A stretch of DNA of 64,000 bases from Beroe forskalii (lineage: Eukaryota; Ctenophora; Nuda; Beroida; Beroidae). Position 1 is the stretch's first letter. Each line of letters begins with the position of its first letter. The stretch spans positions 1 through 64,000 of the forward strand of contig WFMF01000048.1 of the NCBI GenBank assembly GCA_011033025.1, read 5' to 3'. The notes below the pieces were generated by a model. That model was not told the DNA's origin and did no database searches. It saw only the letters and a list, made by a program, of their open reading frames with translations. Shown piece by piece: positions 34,040 to 44,930 of this stretch. Both the position numbers and the translations under genes were made by a program.

Positions 34040-35317
34040 GTAAGGAATTGGAATTCTTTATTCTACAACTTAAAACTGCAGCACTTGAACCCCTCCCTGG
34101 TCCCTTATCATTAAACCCCTCTCTCCCCAAAAATGGAACCCCACTGTTCATGCACAACATGGTTGGTCATATCATGACCAACCATGTTGTACGAGGCTTT
34201 TCCTTGAAATTACTCATCGAACCATTAAACTTACGCAAAGCATGGGTTTGCATGATATTATAATTCCAGCCAAAAAGAGCGAACAAAGGTGGGGGTGCAA
34301 CGTAACGAAATTACGAAAATTCACATGAAGGCTTTGAAAATAAATAAAAATATAGACCAAATTTTACGAATCTTGCATATTAACCTCGAACAGCTGTTAA
34401 ATAAGAAGAACTCAAGAATAATGTTTTCTAAACTAAAGTTCAGATAAGGAGAATAGATGGGCAACAAATTTGAATCTGAGCTCATTGAAATCAAAATTGT
34501 TTGCATTTTTATCTGTTCATAACCCACTTCTAGCTTCAGTAAATATGAATTACACATTCCGTCGAATTCTCGCAGCAAACCATCGAATTTCTTTCTTGAA
34601 AAGTTGAAAGAATTATCGCTCATTTTCACAATTCAATAAAACAACTCTTATCAATATCATTTCTCCTAAGCTCCTACAACAGTGATAAGAGTAAGTCTTC
34701 TGTCAAAATCTTTTTACCGGACTCGAAAATTCCATTGGGAGCGTAAATTATGAATTTCAACAGTGGAAACGTTTCCAAAATACAAAATAACGAAATGGCA
34801 GATTCTTCTTTTAAATGCACGTGCAGTTTTGCGCGCGCTAGCCCATGTATCCATAGCAACGCGCGCAACTGGTGAATCACTGAATCAAATCTATAACTCG
34901 TTCTTGTTTTTCGCGACCCTTTTTCCAACTTTGAGCATTAATTACGGAAAATATAAAGCCTTTACGGAAAAAAGAAGAATGTAGCAATACGAAGACACCT
35001 TTTTCCTACCACCCTGCAAAAAATCGCGGGTTTTCAACTCCTAGTGTGTCAGATTTTCTGGGAGAGCGGAGGCTCCTACCTTGAACTACCTCTCTCGATT
35101 ATAATAATAGATTAGTACTTTAGTAAATGCATGATATTTATTATGATGATTTTCTGTAGTGCACCTCTATTCATTCATGATGCAGCCTTACATACATTAT
35201 GCAGTATAATTTATGTCAGAAAATTAGTTGAATCATATATTAATGTTATTTCAAGTGTAGAGGCCCATTAATAAAGCTTATTAATCACTTCACTAACTAA
35301 TTGGCAAATATCATTAG

Positions 35318-35641
35318 AACCCCCGGTCACATTTGAGTTAGTGGACACATCTGGAGTACCCTCTGATGGAAGTGAACTATCACTGCTGCTCTACAAAGGA
35401 GGAACTGTGTGCGATGATTCCTTCAGTGATAACTCTGCTAATGTGATATGCAGAAAAATGGGACTTGGTAATGCTGGAGAATGGATAAATACAGGAGTTT
35501 CGAATTGGTCTGAAACCCAAAGTAGTCATCCCATAAGTTTGGACGACGTTTCATGCAGCAGTGGGGGACTAGAATGGAGTGAATGCACATATACAACAAC
35601 ACACAATTGTGGGCACCATGAGGACGTACTACTTTCTTGTG
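35318..35641 (+). CDS. SRCR domain exon copy 3, intact
   Basis: A 324-bp phase 1-1 exon encoding one full scavenger receptor cysteine-rich domain of about 108 residues: PPVTFELVDTSG start, VCDDSF, VICRKMGLG, SLDDVSC, LEWSEC, then HNCGHHEDVLLSC at the end. Six cysteines are present. The positions equivalent to group B C1 and C4 are absent (Leu in RKMGL), so the cysteine set is group A-like although the domain sits in one exon, as is usual for group B. SRCR domains bind microbial or polyanionic ligands in secreted and surface receptors. The exon is the only intact one of four copies; whether it is spliced to anything is unknown, since neighbouring exons are broken. Confidence 0.85.
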
Positions 35642-36316
35642 GTAAGGAATTGGAATTCTTTATTCTACAACTTAAAAACTGCAGCACTTGAACCCCTCCC
35701 TGGTCCCTTATCATTAAACCCCTCTCTCCCCAAAAATGGAACCCCACTGTTCATGCACAACATGGTTGGTCATATCATGACCAACCATGTTGTGCAAGGC
35801 TTTTCCTTGAAATTACTCATCGAACCATTAAACTTACGCAAAGCATGGGTTTGCATGATATTATAATTCCAGCCAAAAAGAGCGAACAAAGGTAGGAACA
35901 TATAACTTTATATGAGGGATGTGAAAAATGAGGGAACCTTTCACTATACTATAATATACTAGCGTTTGCCCGCGAAGATTTGCGGAAACAATCAACCTGT
36001 GGTTCATCTTGTATCCAGCACCCAACAGCTACTTGCTTCATGACGTCATCATGGAATGTGTAAAGTGATTGGATCACCTAGGTATCACCTTAACATGCTA
36101 CCGCTTACTGAGGATTACAGATATTCGCGGAAATGCACCGCACAACATACCTTATTGTAACAAATTTAGTAAGCAACTAATTAATCGGCAGGAAAATAAG
36201 AAAGCAGCAAATTAAGAAACTTTTTCAAGGCTGAAAATTAATTAAGAAACTTTTTTGGAACTGGAATAAATTAAGAAACTTTCATAGCTCCATAGAATGA
36301 GAATATATTATATATA

Positions 36317-36715
36317 TAGGATAGCCAAAAACAATTGAAAATTGTTTGGGTTTCGCAGCCACTCCAGTACCTAAAATAATACGATAAAAATTATTGATAT
36401 GAATTTTAATCGCAGCCCGGTCGTGGCGGTGCATTTTGTTAATGTTTGCAAAGCTATTCGATTTGACCAATACGTTTATCACATTTCTGTGTTTAGGAAC
36501 AGCTCGATCTTGACAAAGTCAAAGAGGGATTTACACAATGAATTAAAGAGCTGTTATTGCATTACTACATTGAAATTGCAGTGGTCTACTACCACCGTGC
36601 ACCGCCACGACCGGGCTGCGATTAAAATTCATATCAATAATTTTTATCGTATTATTTTAGGTACTGGAGTGGCTGCGAAACCCAAACAATTTTCAATTGT
36701 TTTTGGCTATCCATA
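36317..36715. mobile_element. MITE with ~115-bp near-perfect terminal inverted repeats
   Basis: The left arm (from GGATAGCCAAAAACAATTG to CCGGTCGTGGCGGTGCA) is exactly inverted at 36597-36715. About 160 bp of unrelated spacer lies between. It is about 400 bp with no coding frame, and the arms show almost no decay, suggesting recent insertion. Confidence 0.85.
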
Positions 36716-36764
36716 TCACTCTTTTTTGGCAAAAAAAACTTACTACATCCAGTACAAGTTGAGA

Positions 36765-37660
36765 TAATTGCTTTTATTAGTCAATTAGTTCATTAAAGCA
36801 GTTTACAACCGGTACTCAAATTTAATGTACAAAACGTAATTTCGGCTCTAGTTAATAATACCGTTAGAATCAAGTCGGTATCATTTTTAATTTTTGAGCT
36901 ATACGAGATAATAACTTTAATTGGCCAATTATTCAATTACGCGGTTGATAACCTGTACTCAAATTAACGTATAATCCGTAATTTTGGCTCTAGTTAATGA
37001 TGCCGTTAGAATTAAGTCGTTGTCATCTTTTGTTTTCGAGTTATACACGATAATTACTTTAATTGGTCAATTATCTCATTAGGCAGTTGAGAACAGGTAC
37101 TCAAGTTAACTGTATAAAACGTAATTTTGGCTCTAGTTAATGATGCCGTTAGAATTAAGTCGTTATGATCTTTTGTTTTCGAGTTATACACGATAATTAC
37201 TTTAATTGGTCAATTATCTCATTAGGCGGTTGAGAACCGGCACTTAAGATAAACGTAAAAAGCGTTATTTTGGCTTAAGTTAATGATATCGTTGGAATAA
37301 AGTCGCTATCATTTCTACTTTCTGAGCTATAAGCGATAATTACTTTAATTGGCCAATTATCTCATTAGCCGGTTGAAAACCGGTACTCAAATTAAAAGCA
37401 TATAACGTTATTTTGGCTCTAGTTAATGATACCGTTGGAATTAAGTCGCTATCATTTCTACTTTCAGAGTTTTACGCGATAATTACTTTAATTGGCCAAT
37501 TAACTCATTAGGCGGTTGAAAACCGATACGCAAATTAAACACATATAACGTTATTGTGGCTCTAGTTAATGATACCGTTGGAATTAAGCCGCTATCATTT
37601 TTACTTTCTGAGTTATAAGCGATAATTACTTTAATTGGTCAATTATCCAATTAAGGATTT
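36765..37660. repeat. 143-bp satellite array
   Basis: The landmark GATAATTACTTTAATTGG recurs at 36907, 37050, 37193, 37336, 37479 and 37622, i.e. every 143 bases, with a diverged first unit at 36765. Unit-to-unit identity is moderate to high. Non-coding. Confidence 0.9.
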
Positions 37661-38266
37661 GGCGAAAATATTTTTAACATGCCCTAGTGCACGCACCTCA
37701 TTCTAGAGTTTCAAATGCCGTTTAGATTACGGTTCTATCCTCAATGGTTCTCCCGTGAAGTGTTTTCCCGTTTTGTGGTGGGAGGAGGAGGAGGAGGAGG
37801 AGTCGTCGTCGTCGTACCGTCCATAACACTAATTTTTGGCAAAACAGGATTTTTTGATAATTTATTGTGAGAAAACGGTGCGAAAGATTTTCATGAAATT
37901 TTCAGGGATTGTACAATGGACTACAACTTTGCAAATTTTCGTGTCCAACAGAGCTCGTTAACATGTCTAAAAACGCGACTCGAAAATCGCGTTTTCGCAA
38001 ATCACTGTATTTTTATATAGTGGGCGCTGGCAAACTCATTTTTCAAAACATGAAAATTGGTTCCGCTACGACTTTCAGCACTACGTGCTGGTACTGCTGG
38101 CTCTTTTACTGTGTCTGGCCAGCAGTCCCGGCCCTTCGGGCCGGGATTGCTGCCATCGGCCCTTCGGGCCGATAGCACCCTGCCCTTGGGCGGGGTTGCT
38201 GATCGTTCGGAGATGCCCTCGTCCAGAGACCCCATAACGTGGCCGCGAGCGCTTGCCAGCGCCCTG
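37661..38266. other. Hairpin-rich insert with three consecutive GC stems
   Basis: Contains a (GGA)n/(GTC)n microsatellite near 37780-37815. At 38125-38200 three adjacent stem-loops occur: CCCGGCCCTTCGGGCCGGG and ATCGGCCCTTCGGGCCGAT, both with C(TTCG)G loops, then CCCTGCCCTTGGGCGGGG. No gene is recognised. Confidence 0.6.
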
Positions 38267-38852
38267 ATTTTTACTGAATATTTTTTCTCAGACGAGGAAT
38301 TTATGCCTATAAGTTTGTAAAATTTTCAAATTCCGTGCTCAACCCGGCAAAAGGATCTAAAAGTAAGTCAACTGAGGTGTCTCTTGAGTCTTTTTTGGCT
38401 TTTGAAATACAAATTTTTTAATATTTATGTAGAAATAATACTACATTAAATTAATAGTCGCGAAATTAAGGTACATAAAATTAATCAACATATAATTAAA
38501 GTAACATTTAATTACGAAGCAGTTTATTAAGAAACTTTTTTGCCCGGTTTCTTAATTAACTGCTTTCTTAATTTCATGTAATAAAGTTCTTTGTAATTCG
38601 AGATCACCTATATATATACACACAGCAATACAGCATATATTAGCATTAGTACTTTAGTAAATGCATGATATTTATTATGATGATTTTCTGTAGTACACCT
38701 CTATTCATTCATGATGCAGCCTTATATACATTATGCAGTATAATTTATGTCAGAAAATTACTTGAATCATATATTAATGCCATTTCAAGTGTAGAGCCCC
38801 ATTAATAAAAGCTTATTAATCACTTCACTAACTAATTGGCAAATATCATTAG

Positions 38853-39088
38853 AACCCCCGGTCACATTTGAGTTAGTGGACACATCTGGAGTACCCTCTG
38901 ATGGAAGTGAACTATCACTGCTGCTCTACAAAGGAGGAACTGTGTGCGATGATTCCTTCAGTGATAACTCTGCTAATGTGATATGCAGAAAAATGGGACT
39001 TGGTAATGCTGGAGAATGGATAAATACAGGAGTTTCGAATTGGTCTGAAACCCAAAGTAGTCATCCCATAAGTTTGGACATCCCATAA
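38853..39088 (+). pseudogene. SRCR exon copy 4, 3' deleted
   Basis: Identical start to the other copies, but after SSHPISLD the sequence jumps (ACATCCCATAAGCACTTGAA) to intron sequence. This removes the last third of the domain, two or more cysteines and the splice donor, and brings in an early stop. Repeated CATCCCATAAG words at the breakpoint suggest microhomology-mediated deletion. Confidence 0.85.
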
Positions 39089-39359
39089 GCACTTGAACCC
39101 CTCCCTGGTCCCTTATCATTAAACCCCTCTCTCCCCAAAAATGGAACCCCACTGTTCATGCACAACATGGTTGGTCATATCATGACCAACCATGTTGTGC
39201 AAGGCTTTTCCTTGAAATTACTCATCGAACCATTAAACTTACGCAAAGCATGGGTTGGCATGATATTATAATTCCAGCCAAAAAGAGCGAACAAAGGTAG
39301 GAACATATAACTTTATATGAGGGATGTGAAAAATGAGGGAACCTTTCACTATACTATAT

Positions 39360-40288
39360 TATATGGCTCCCAAGCCCTTATTTGCTATCATGTACATAGA
39401 AGCCCTAACCTGAACCAGGTTAATAACCCTTTATATTGAGTCCCTGAGACGGGTTATTAGTCCAGATCGACCGAATAACCCCAACGACATTAAGAGTAAA
39501 TTTATCAATTGAACAATCTTAATCTGGCTCAAATTCGTCGCAACAGCAATTAGAGCTTCTCAAAATCAGAGGAGTCAAAATTAGTGCTCTAAATCAGTCT
39601 TAACGAAATCCATGATAGCAAACGGCGATTGAAACTTCATTTGACATGACTCTGTACTCAGAATCATGAACCACAATTAGAATGTTAAAACTTTCTGCCA
39701 AACAAATTAGCGGTAGACTCTTATAGCGTCATTATCATGCGTATAAAACGTATAAGTAGCGAATTCAAAGTACCGACCAAGCTCCCCCTTTATAATTATG
39801 TGATAGCCCAGGCTAATTCCGATGGAATTTTAAGAATTACCATGATGTTCAGGGTGAAGAGGAAAAGGGTATCGCTTCATTAAGTTATCGATTCAACACA
39901 TGAAGATGAACGAATTATCTAAACATCTAACTATAATCCGTAACTATTTTCATTCGGCCTGTAAATTCTGTCATTTTCATTCGCCTTTATTCTTTGAGTA
40001 TTCGATACTTTAAAAAAACTAAATGTAATCAGCCCTGTGAATAAGATTGGCTCTTGCTTCCGGAAGTCTGCAGCTCCTATCGAAAGACCATTATTTTCCA
40101 TGTTTTAACTAAATGAGGTTTCGATATAATATTTTTAACCTCAGTAGAGATAACATCTAATTTTTGAACTCGGCTTCGCCTTTTATTGAACTCGGCTTCG
40201 CCAATCGCCTTACACTATATACATATCTGGCGCTCGCAACATATATCATGTTACTTACCTCTACTTCGGTTAATAGTTCTATAATATA
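39360..40288. other. No gene seen
   Basis: Sequence not shared with the other SRCR units. It contains a short direct repeat (GAACTCGGCTTCGCC twice near 40165-40202). No coding frame found. Confidence 0.45.
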
Positions 40289-40689
40289 CTAGCGTTTGCC
40301 CGCGAAGATTTGCGGAAACAATCAACCTGTGGTTCATCTTGTATCCAGCACCCAACAGCTACATGCTTCATGACGTCATCTTGGAATGTGTAAAGTGATT
40401 GGATCACCTAGGTATCACCTTAACATGCTACCGCTTACTGAGGATTACAGATATTCGCGAAATGCACCGCACAACATACCTTATTGTAACAAATTTAGTA
40501 AGCAACTAATTAATCGGCAGGAAAATAAGAAAGCAGCAAATTAAGAAACTTTTTCAAGGCTGAAAATTAATTAAGAAACTTTTTTGGAACTGGAATAAAT
40601 TAAGAAACTTTCATAGCTCCATAGAATGAGAATATATTATATATATATTTTTACTGAATATTTTTTCTCAGACGAGGAATTTATACCTA

Positions 40690-41489
40690 TCTTATATATA
40701 ATTTCGTAAGAGCACGTGAATTATGTTTGTCTGTGCGGGCGCACATTTTAAATTTGAGCTTGCCAAGAGAATATCAAGAGAAACGAAGGCTAAGCTGGGC
40801 TAAGTGGCGCCGTTGCTATGGAAACAGATTTTTGTGCACGTGCAGATTATGATCAGTTCTACGCAAGTGCTTCCTATTACGCTACTACTGTTAAATGCTG
40901 TGCTGTGGATTTTTGAAAATTTTTGACATTTTCTTAACGTCAAATTCAAGATCTCAAAATGGAGAATGGGCATAACTTGAATAACGGAGGATAATGCAGA
41001 TGGATGGTTTTCATAAACCTGTGGCAGAGGTCGGTCGATATTTAATGCTTCAGAGCCCGTGACAACAGTGGTAATTGTAGTTTCGAAATAGACCGTTATT
41101 ATTAAGGGCAATTCAAGGTTTACAAAAGTGTACAATTTAATCCGGTCGAATGTGGGTGTAGCAGATTACAAAGACAGTTCCTGGCCAAAATCAATGTGAA
41201 TAAAGCAAAATGTCAGTGTGAAAATCAGTTGTCAGAATTGAAATCATCTTGCAATCAAAACAAAACAAAGCTCACATGGTTTAATTTAGCACAACTAAGA
41301 TTAACCGAACTACTTTGCACTCTGCTCCTTCATAAAATTTAATATTTCGTTGAAGTTAATAATTGGATTGCTACCTATGGTTGAATTCGTACTTTTTTCA
41401 AAATTTGCGAACGAGGTGGCGCGAAGCGCCGCCGAGTGAGCTATATATCCATTTATATATCATTCTAGCAGGCCCAACGGGCCTGCTAG
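40690..41489 (+). mobile_element. Non-autonomous Helitron-like element 1
   Basis: Begins TCTTATATATAATTTCG after an A. It carries the family body (GCACGTGAATTATGTTTGTC; an inverted RFX-like site at 40812-40825) and ends in a GCAGGCCC-AAC-GGGCCTGC hairpin with CTAG at 41486-41489, followed by T. About 800 bp, no coding frame. Confidence 0.7.
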
Positions 41490-42323
41490 TCTTTATATAT
41501 AATTTGGAGATGGCACGTGAATTATGTTTGTCTGTGCGGGCGCACAGTTTAAATTTGAGCTTGCCAAGAAAATATCAACTTATCAAGAGAAACGAACGGG
41601 GAAAATGTGCTTATTGGTGCCGTTGTCATGGTCACTGGAAACTGCATGTGCAGGTTATGATTAGTTGTATGCGAGTGCTTTCTGATACGCTGCTAACTGC
41701 TGCGTCGTGGTTTTTGTTAATTTTACGTTTTCTACATTCAAAATTGAAGATCTAAAGATAGTGAATGGGTATGGCTGGCATCGGGGAGGCTATAGGCGAT
41801 AGAATTCCCTTTATGAATCAGTGGCAATGGTCGGTCAATTTATTAAATCGATGATTAAAATGGTTTCAACTAAATAATGTTAATCGAGCAATTATTGAAA
41901 GAAATTTAAGATTAACCAAGGCAAAATCAAATTGATCAAATTGGGCATGGCATATATTATTGCGAATTTGGGAATCTTGGCGTAAATCAATGCGCAATTC
42001 AACGTTCAGTATGCATTTACGGTTCTCAGATTGCAGTTAAACTAACTTCGTCGTACAATTGCAATTAGACAAAACTGGCCTTCATGGGACAGCATTACTG
42101 AAAGTGACAAACGGATTATTGTAAATTTTGCTCCTTCATAAACTTTTTCATAGTTCAAAATTTGCAGCTGGCGTAAATGTATTAATTGTTTTCATTCTTC
42201 AATGTGGTAAGAATAGAAAAATTGTCTTGATAACTTGAATTGCAATTTTGGAATTCTGCGAGGGAGGCGGGGCGTAGCCCCGCCGAGTGAGCTACGTTTT
42301 AGCAGGCCCAACGGGCCTGCTAG
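41490..42323 (+). mobile_element. Non-autonomous Helitron-like element 2, abutting element 1
   Basis: Begins TCTTTATATATAATTTGG immediately after the CTAG of element 1 and ends with the same hairpin and CTAG at 42320-42323, followed by T. About 834 bp, diverged from element 1 internally. Confidence 0.7.
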
Positions 42324-42799
42324 TAACTCTATAAGTTTGTAAAATTTTCAAATTCCGTGCTCAACCCGGCAAAAGGATCTAAAAGTAAGTCAACTGAGGT
42401 GTCTCTTGAGTCTTTTTTGGCTTTTGAAATACAAATTTTTTAATATTTATGTAGAAATAATACTACATTAAATTAATAGTCGCGAAATTAAGGTACATAA
42501 AATTAATCAACATATAATTAAAGTAACATTAAATTACGAAGCAGTTTATTAAGAAACTTTTTTGCCCGGTTTCTTAATTAACTGCTTTCTTAATTTCATG
42601 TAATAAAGTTCTTTGTAATTCGAGATCACCTATATATATACACACAGCAATACAGCATATATTAGCATTAGTACTTTAGTAAATGCATGATATTTATCAT
42701 GATGATTTTCTGTAGTGCACCTCTATTCATTCATGATGCAGCCTTACATACATTATGCAGTATAATTTATGTCAGAAAATTACTTGAATCATATATTAT

Positions 42800-43180
42800 A
42801 TGGGAACCTTTGAATTATGCAAAAAGAGTATCATATATCTAAGATTTTCTAAATATAAGTCAACTAAATGTTCCTAGCATAGTACCTAATGCAAGTTCAA
42901 TACTGATTCAAATTATATACCTACATCGAATTGAGATACCTCGGAGCACATTTGACTTGAGAAAGGCATTCTTTTGTGCCTTATTGGGCATTGGCCTAGA
43001 TACTCACAGATCTTTTGAAGTTTTGACTGGTCTTATGGACAAAAATGGAAACAACTTTAAACCAATGTTAATGGCCCAGGCCCTTGGACACAATTTTTAG
43101 ACAGATCAAGGATTTTTTGCTCTGAAATAACCACGAACCAACTCATACCTACTTGATAAATTTCATGAAATATTTATGTA
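42800..43180. other. No gene seen
   Basis: AT-rich sequence with decayed fragments of the GGACAAAAAT / GGCC MITE family (TTATTGGGCATTGGCC near 42980). No coding frame. Confidence 0.4.
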
Positions 43181-43415
43181 AGGGGCCATCCATAAAGGAC
43201 GTCCGCAAAATTTTGGCTATTTTAGACCCCTCCCTCCCCCCTTGTCCACAAACGTCCGCAACCTGAAATACACCCCCCCCCCATCATTTTGTGTGATCAT
43301 TTTTATGCATTTTTTCTTAAGTATAGTGAAAAAATCAATTTTCATGATCAGCCTTTTGGACGAAAATGTCATCGTCATTTTTGTCCATAATAAGGGTTGG
43401 ATAGATAATAAATAA
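43181..43415. repeat. MITE-like fragment (GGGGCCATCCATAAAGGACG)
   Basis: The GGGGCCATCCATAAAGGACG start is a motif I recognise from dispersed non-coding repeats in several invertebrate genomes. The downstream part ends in an AAGGGCCAATAAA fragment of the local MITE family. Boundaries are not clear. Confidence 0.4.
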
Positions 43416-44110
43416 GGGCCAATAAAAAACAAAGATTTGCACACATTGGTAATAGTAATGAGTAATACTATAAATTATGGTTTATCATGGTGCATGCCAT
43501 TCAGCAATGATGATAGTAACACTATAAAAGCAATTAATTGACGAAATTGAGCCATGGCATACTTATCTATTCACAACTATGCCTACACCACAACCCAATG
43601 ACTGCCCAAATTTATGCCTCAATGACCATCTTCTCCCCAACAGTTTGCGGAGTGTGTTGATAATGCTGCAATGAGTCATAAACTGAAGAAATATAACCTT
43701 TTTTCTATTTAGCACAAGTTAGTTTCACTACAATGATGCAAATTCTCATCTTTCAGTTCAGTAAAAGAGTGAAAGGAAGGGTGGAGAAAAAATGAAGAGA
43801 GTGATAAAGTTACATCTTCAATGCCTATTGACATATCATACCTACTGTCAAAAGCTTTCACTTAAAAGCTGATTAACAACTGATTAGAGACATAATATTT
43901 CAAAAACTCTTTAACTGTTTTATATAGTATGAATGGGCTGTATTTTAATACTTTTTTCCATAAACAAGCACCTAATTAGGGATTCATTAATTTGTTTAAT
44001 AGAGTCTGCATGTAGAGAGAGCAACATGCTCACTCATATAAGAACAGTGAAAGGGTTTTACGCTTTACATTATTAATAATAAAATTTGTCCAATATTATT
44101 ATTGCTATTA
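43416..44110. other. No gene seen
   Basis: AT-rich, no convincing coding frame or repeat. Confidence 0.4.
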
Positions 44111-44119
44111 TACGCTAAT

Positions 44120-44340
44120 CTAACGACGCATAGTGGTATTGTTGCACTTATTGCACGAGGCGAAGCTGAGTGCCAATAAGTGTACTAATCACACGAGGCG
44201 AAGCCGAGTGTTGATTAGTACACTAATGTGCACGAGGAGTTAGCCGAGTGCATATTAGTGCAACACTATCACTTCTGGGGAGTTATATTAGTGTATAATA
44301 CCACGACCAGTGCAATATGCCCTGATATTGCACTGTGGTT
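44120..44340. repeat. CACGAGGCGAAGCCGAGTG repeats
   Basis: Three units of CACGAGGCGAAGCCGAGTG-like sequence separated by short palindromes (GTACTAATCA, TGATTAGTAC; TTAGTGCAACAC). They lie at the left edge of the 44349-44862 palindrome and share AGTGGTATT with its right edge, so the two may be one element. Confidence 0.6.
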
Positions 44341-44348
44341 ATCTGCAC

Positions 44349-44862
44349 TGGAGTGGTATTCAATTGATCTAATTAAATTCTGATATTCCTCTTATATTGC
44401 GAACTCGTTTAGTGAAACAAGGAGTTATTAATCAAAAATATTTTCAATGATCGACATCATCTTCAGTTCTGAAATTTAAAATTTGTTATTCAAGAATAAA
44501 CTTAAATTAAAATACTACGTCATCAATTATCAAAATATACATTAAATACAAATTATTGGTAAGTCTACGTATACAGTACCCTATGTTACAATTGAAGTAT
44601 TTGTAACAGAGGGTACTGTATACGTAGACTTACCAATAATTTGTATTCAATGTATAATATTTTGATAATTGATGACGTAGTATTTTAATTTAATTTTATT
44701 CTATTTTCAGATTTTTGCCACTTGAATAACTAATTTTAAATTTCAGAACTGAAGATGATGTCGATCATTGAAAATATTTTTGATTAATAACTCCTTGTTT
44801 CACTAAACGAGTTCGCAATATAAGAAAAATATCAGAATTTAATTAAATCAATTGAAACAATG
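44349..44862. repeat. ~510-bp palindrome
   Basis: Arms of about 230 bp are inverted around a centre near 44600. Examples are GCGAACTCGTTTAGTGAAAC at 44399 and its inverse near 44800, and AGTCTACGTATACAGTACCC at 44563 and its inverse at 44610. Arms differ by small indels. Likely a foldback or MITE-type element. Confidence 0.85.
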
Positions 44863-44930
44863 CGACTCTTGAGTATAACCCCACTGAAGCAACTGGAGTG
44901 GTATTATATTATTAATTATAATATCATCTA

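Larger units (their letters stand above)
32686..35890. repeat. 1,603-bp tandem segmental duplication
   Basis: 32686-34288 and 34289-35890 are near-identical direct copies; matching landmarks are exactly 1603 bp apart. Each unit has a repeat-rich 5' part, an RFX-like site (33244 and 34847), the pre-exon intron and one SRCR exon. This duplication produced SRCR copies 2 and 3. Confidence 0.9.
35959..38646. mobile_element. TIR element copy 2, split by later insertions
   Basis: Begins like 31176 (CTAGCGTTTGCCCGCG after TA), is interrupted near 36316, resumes near 38267 (TTTTTACTGAATATTTTTTC) and ends at the TATATTAGCATT block without the right terminal repeat. The 1.95-kb insert contains a MITE, a 143-bp satellite and a hairpin-rich block, listed separately. 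Confidence 0.7.
40289..42668. mobile_element. TIR element copy 3, split by two Helitron-like elements
   Basis: Starts CTAGCGTTTGCCCGCG after TA. It is interrupted at 40689 by two head-to-tail Helitron-like elements, resumes near 42330 (ATAAGTTTGTAAAATTTTC) and ends at the TATATTAGCATT block as copy 2 does. It is followed at 42669-42800 by the pre-exon intron of the SRCR unit but no fifth SRCR exon. Confidence 0.7.

Noticed and set aside
32718..34928. Paired identical frames of 102, 84 and 73 residues
   Set aside because: They are duplicated by the 1,603-bp segmental duplication and arise from repeat sequence; no domain.
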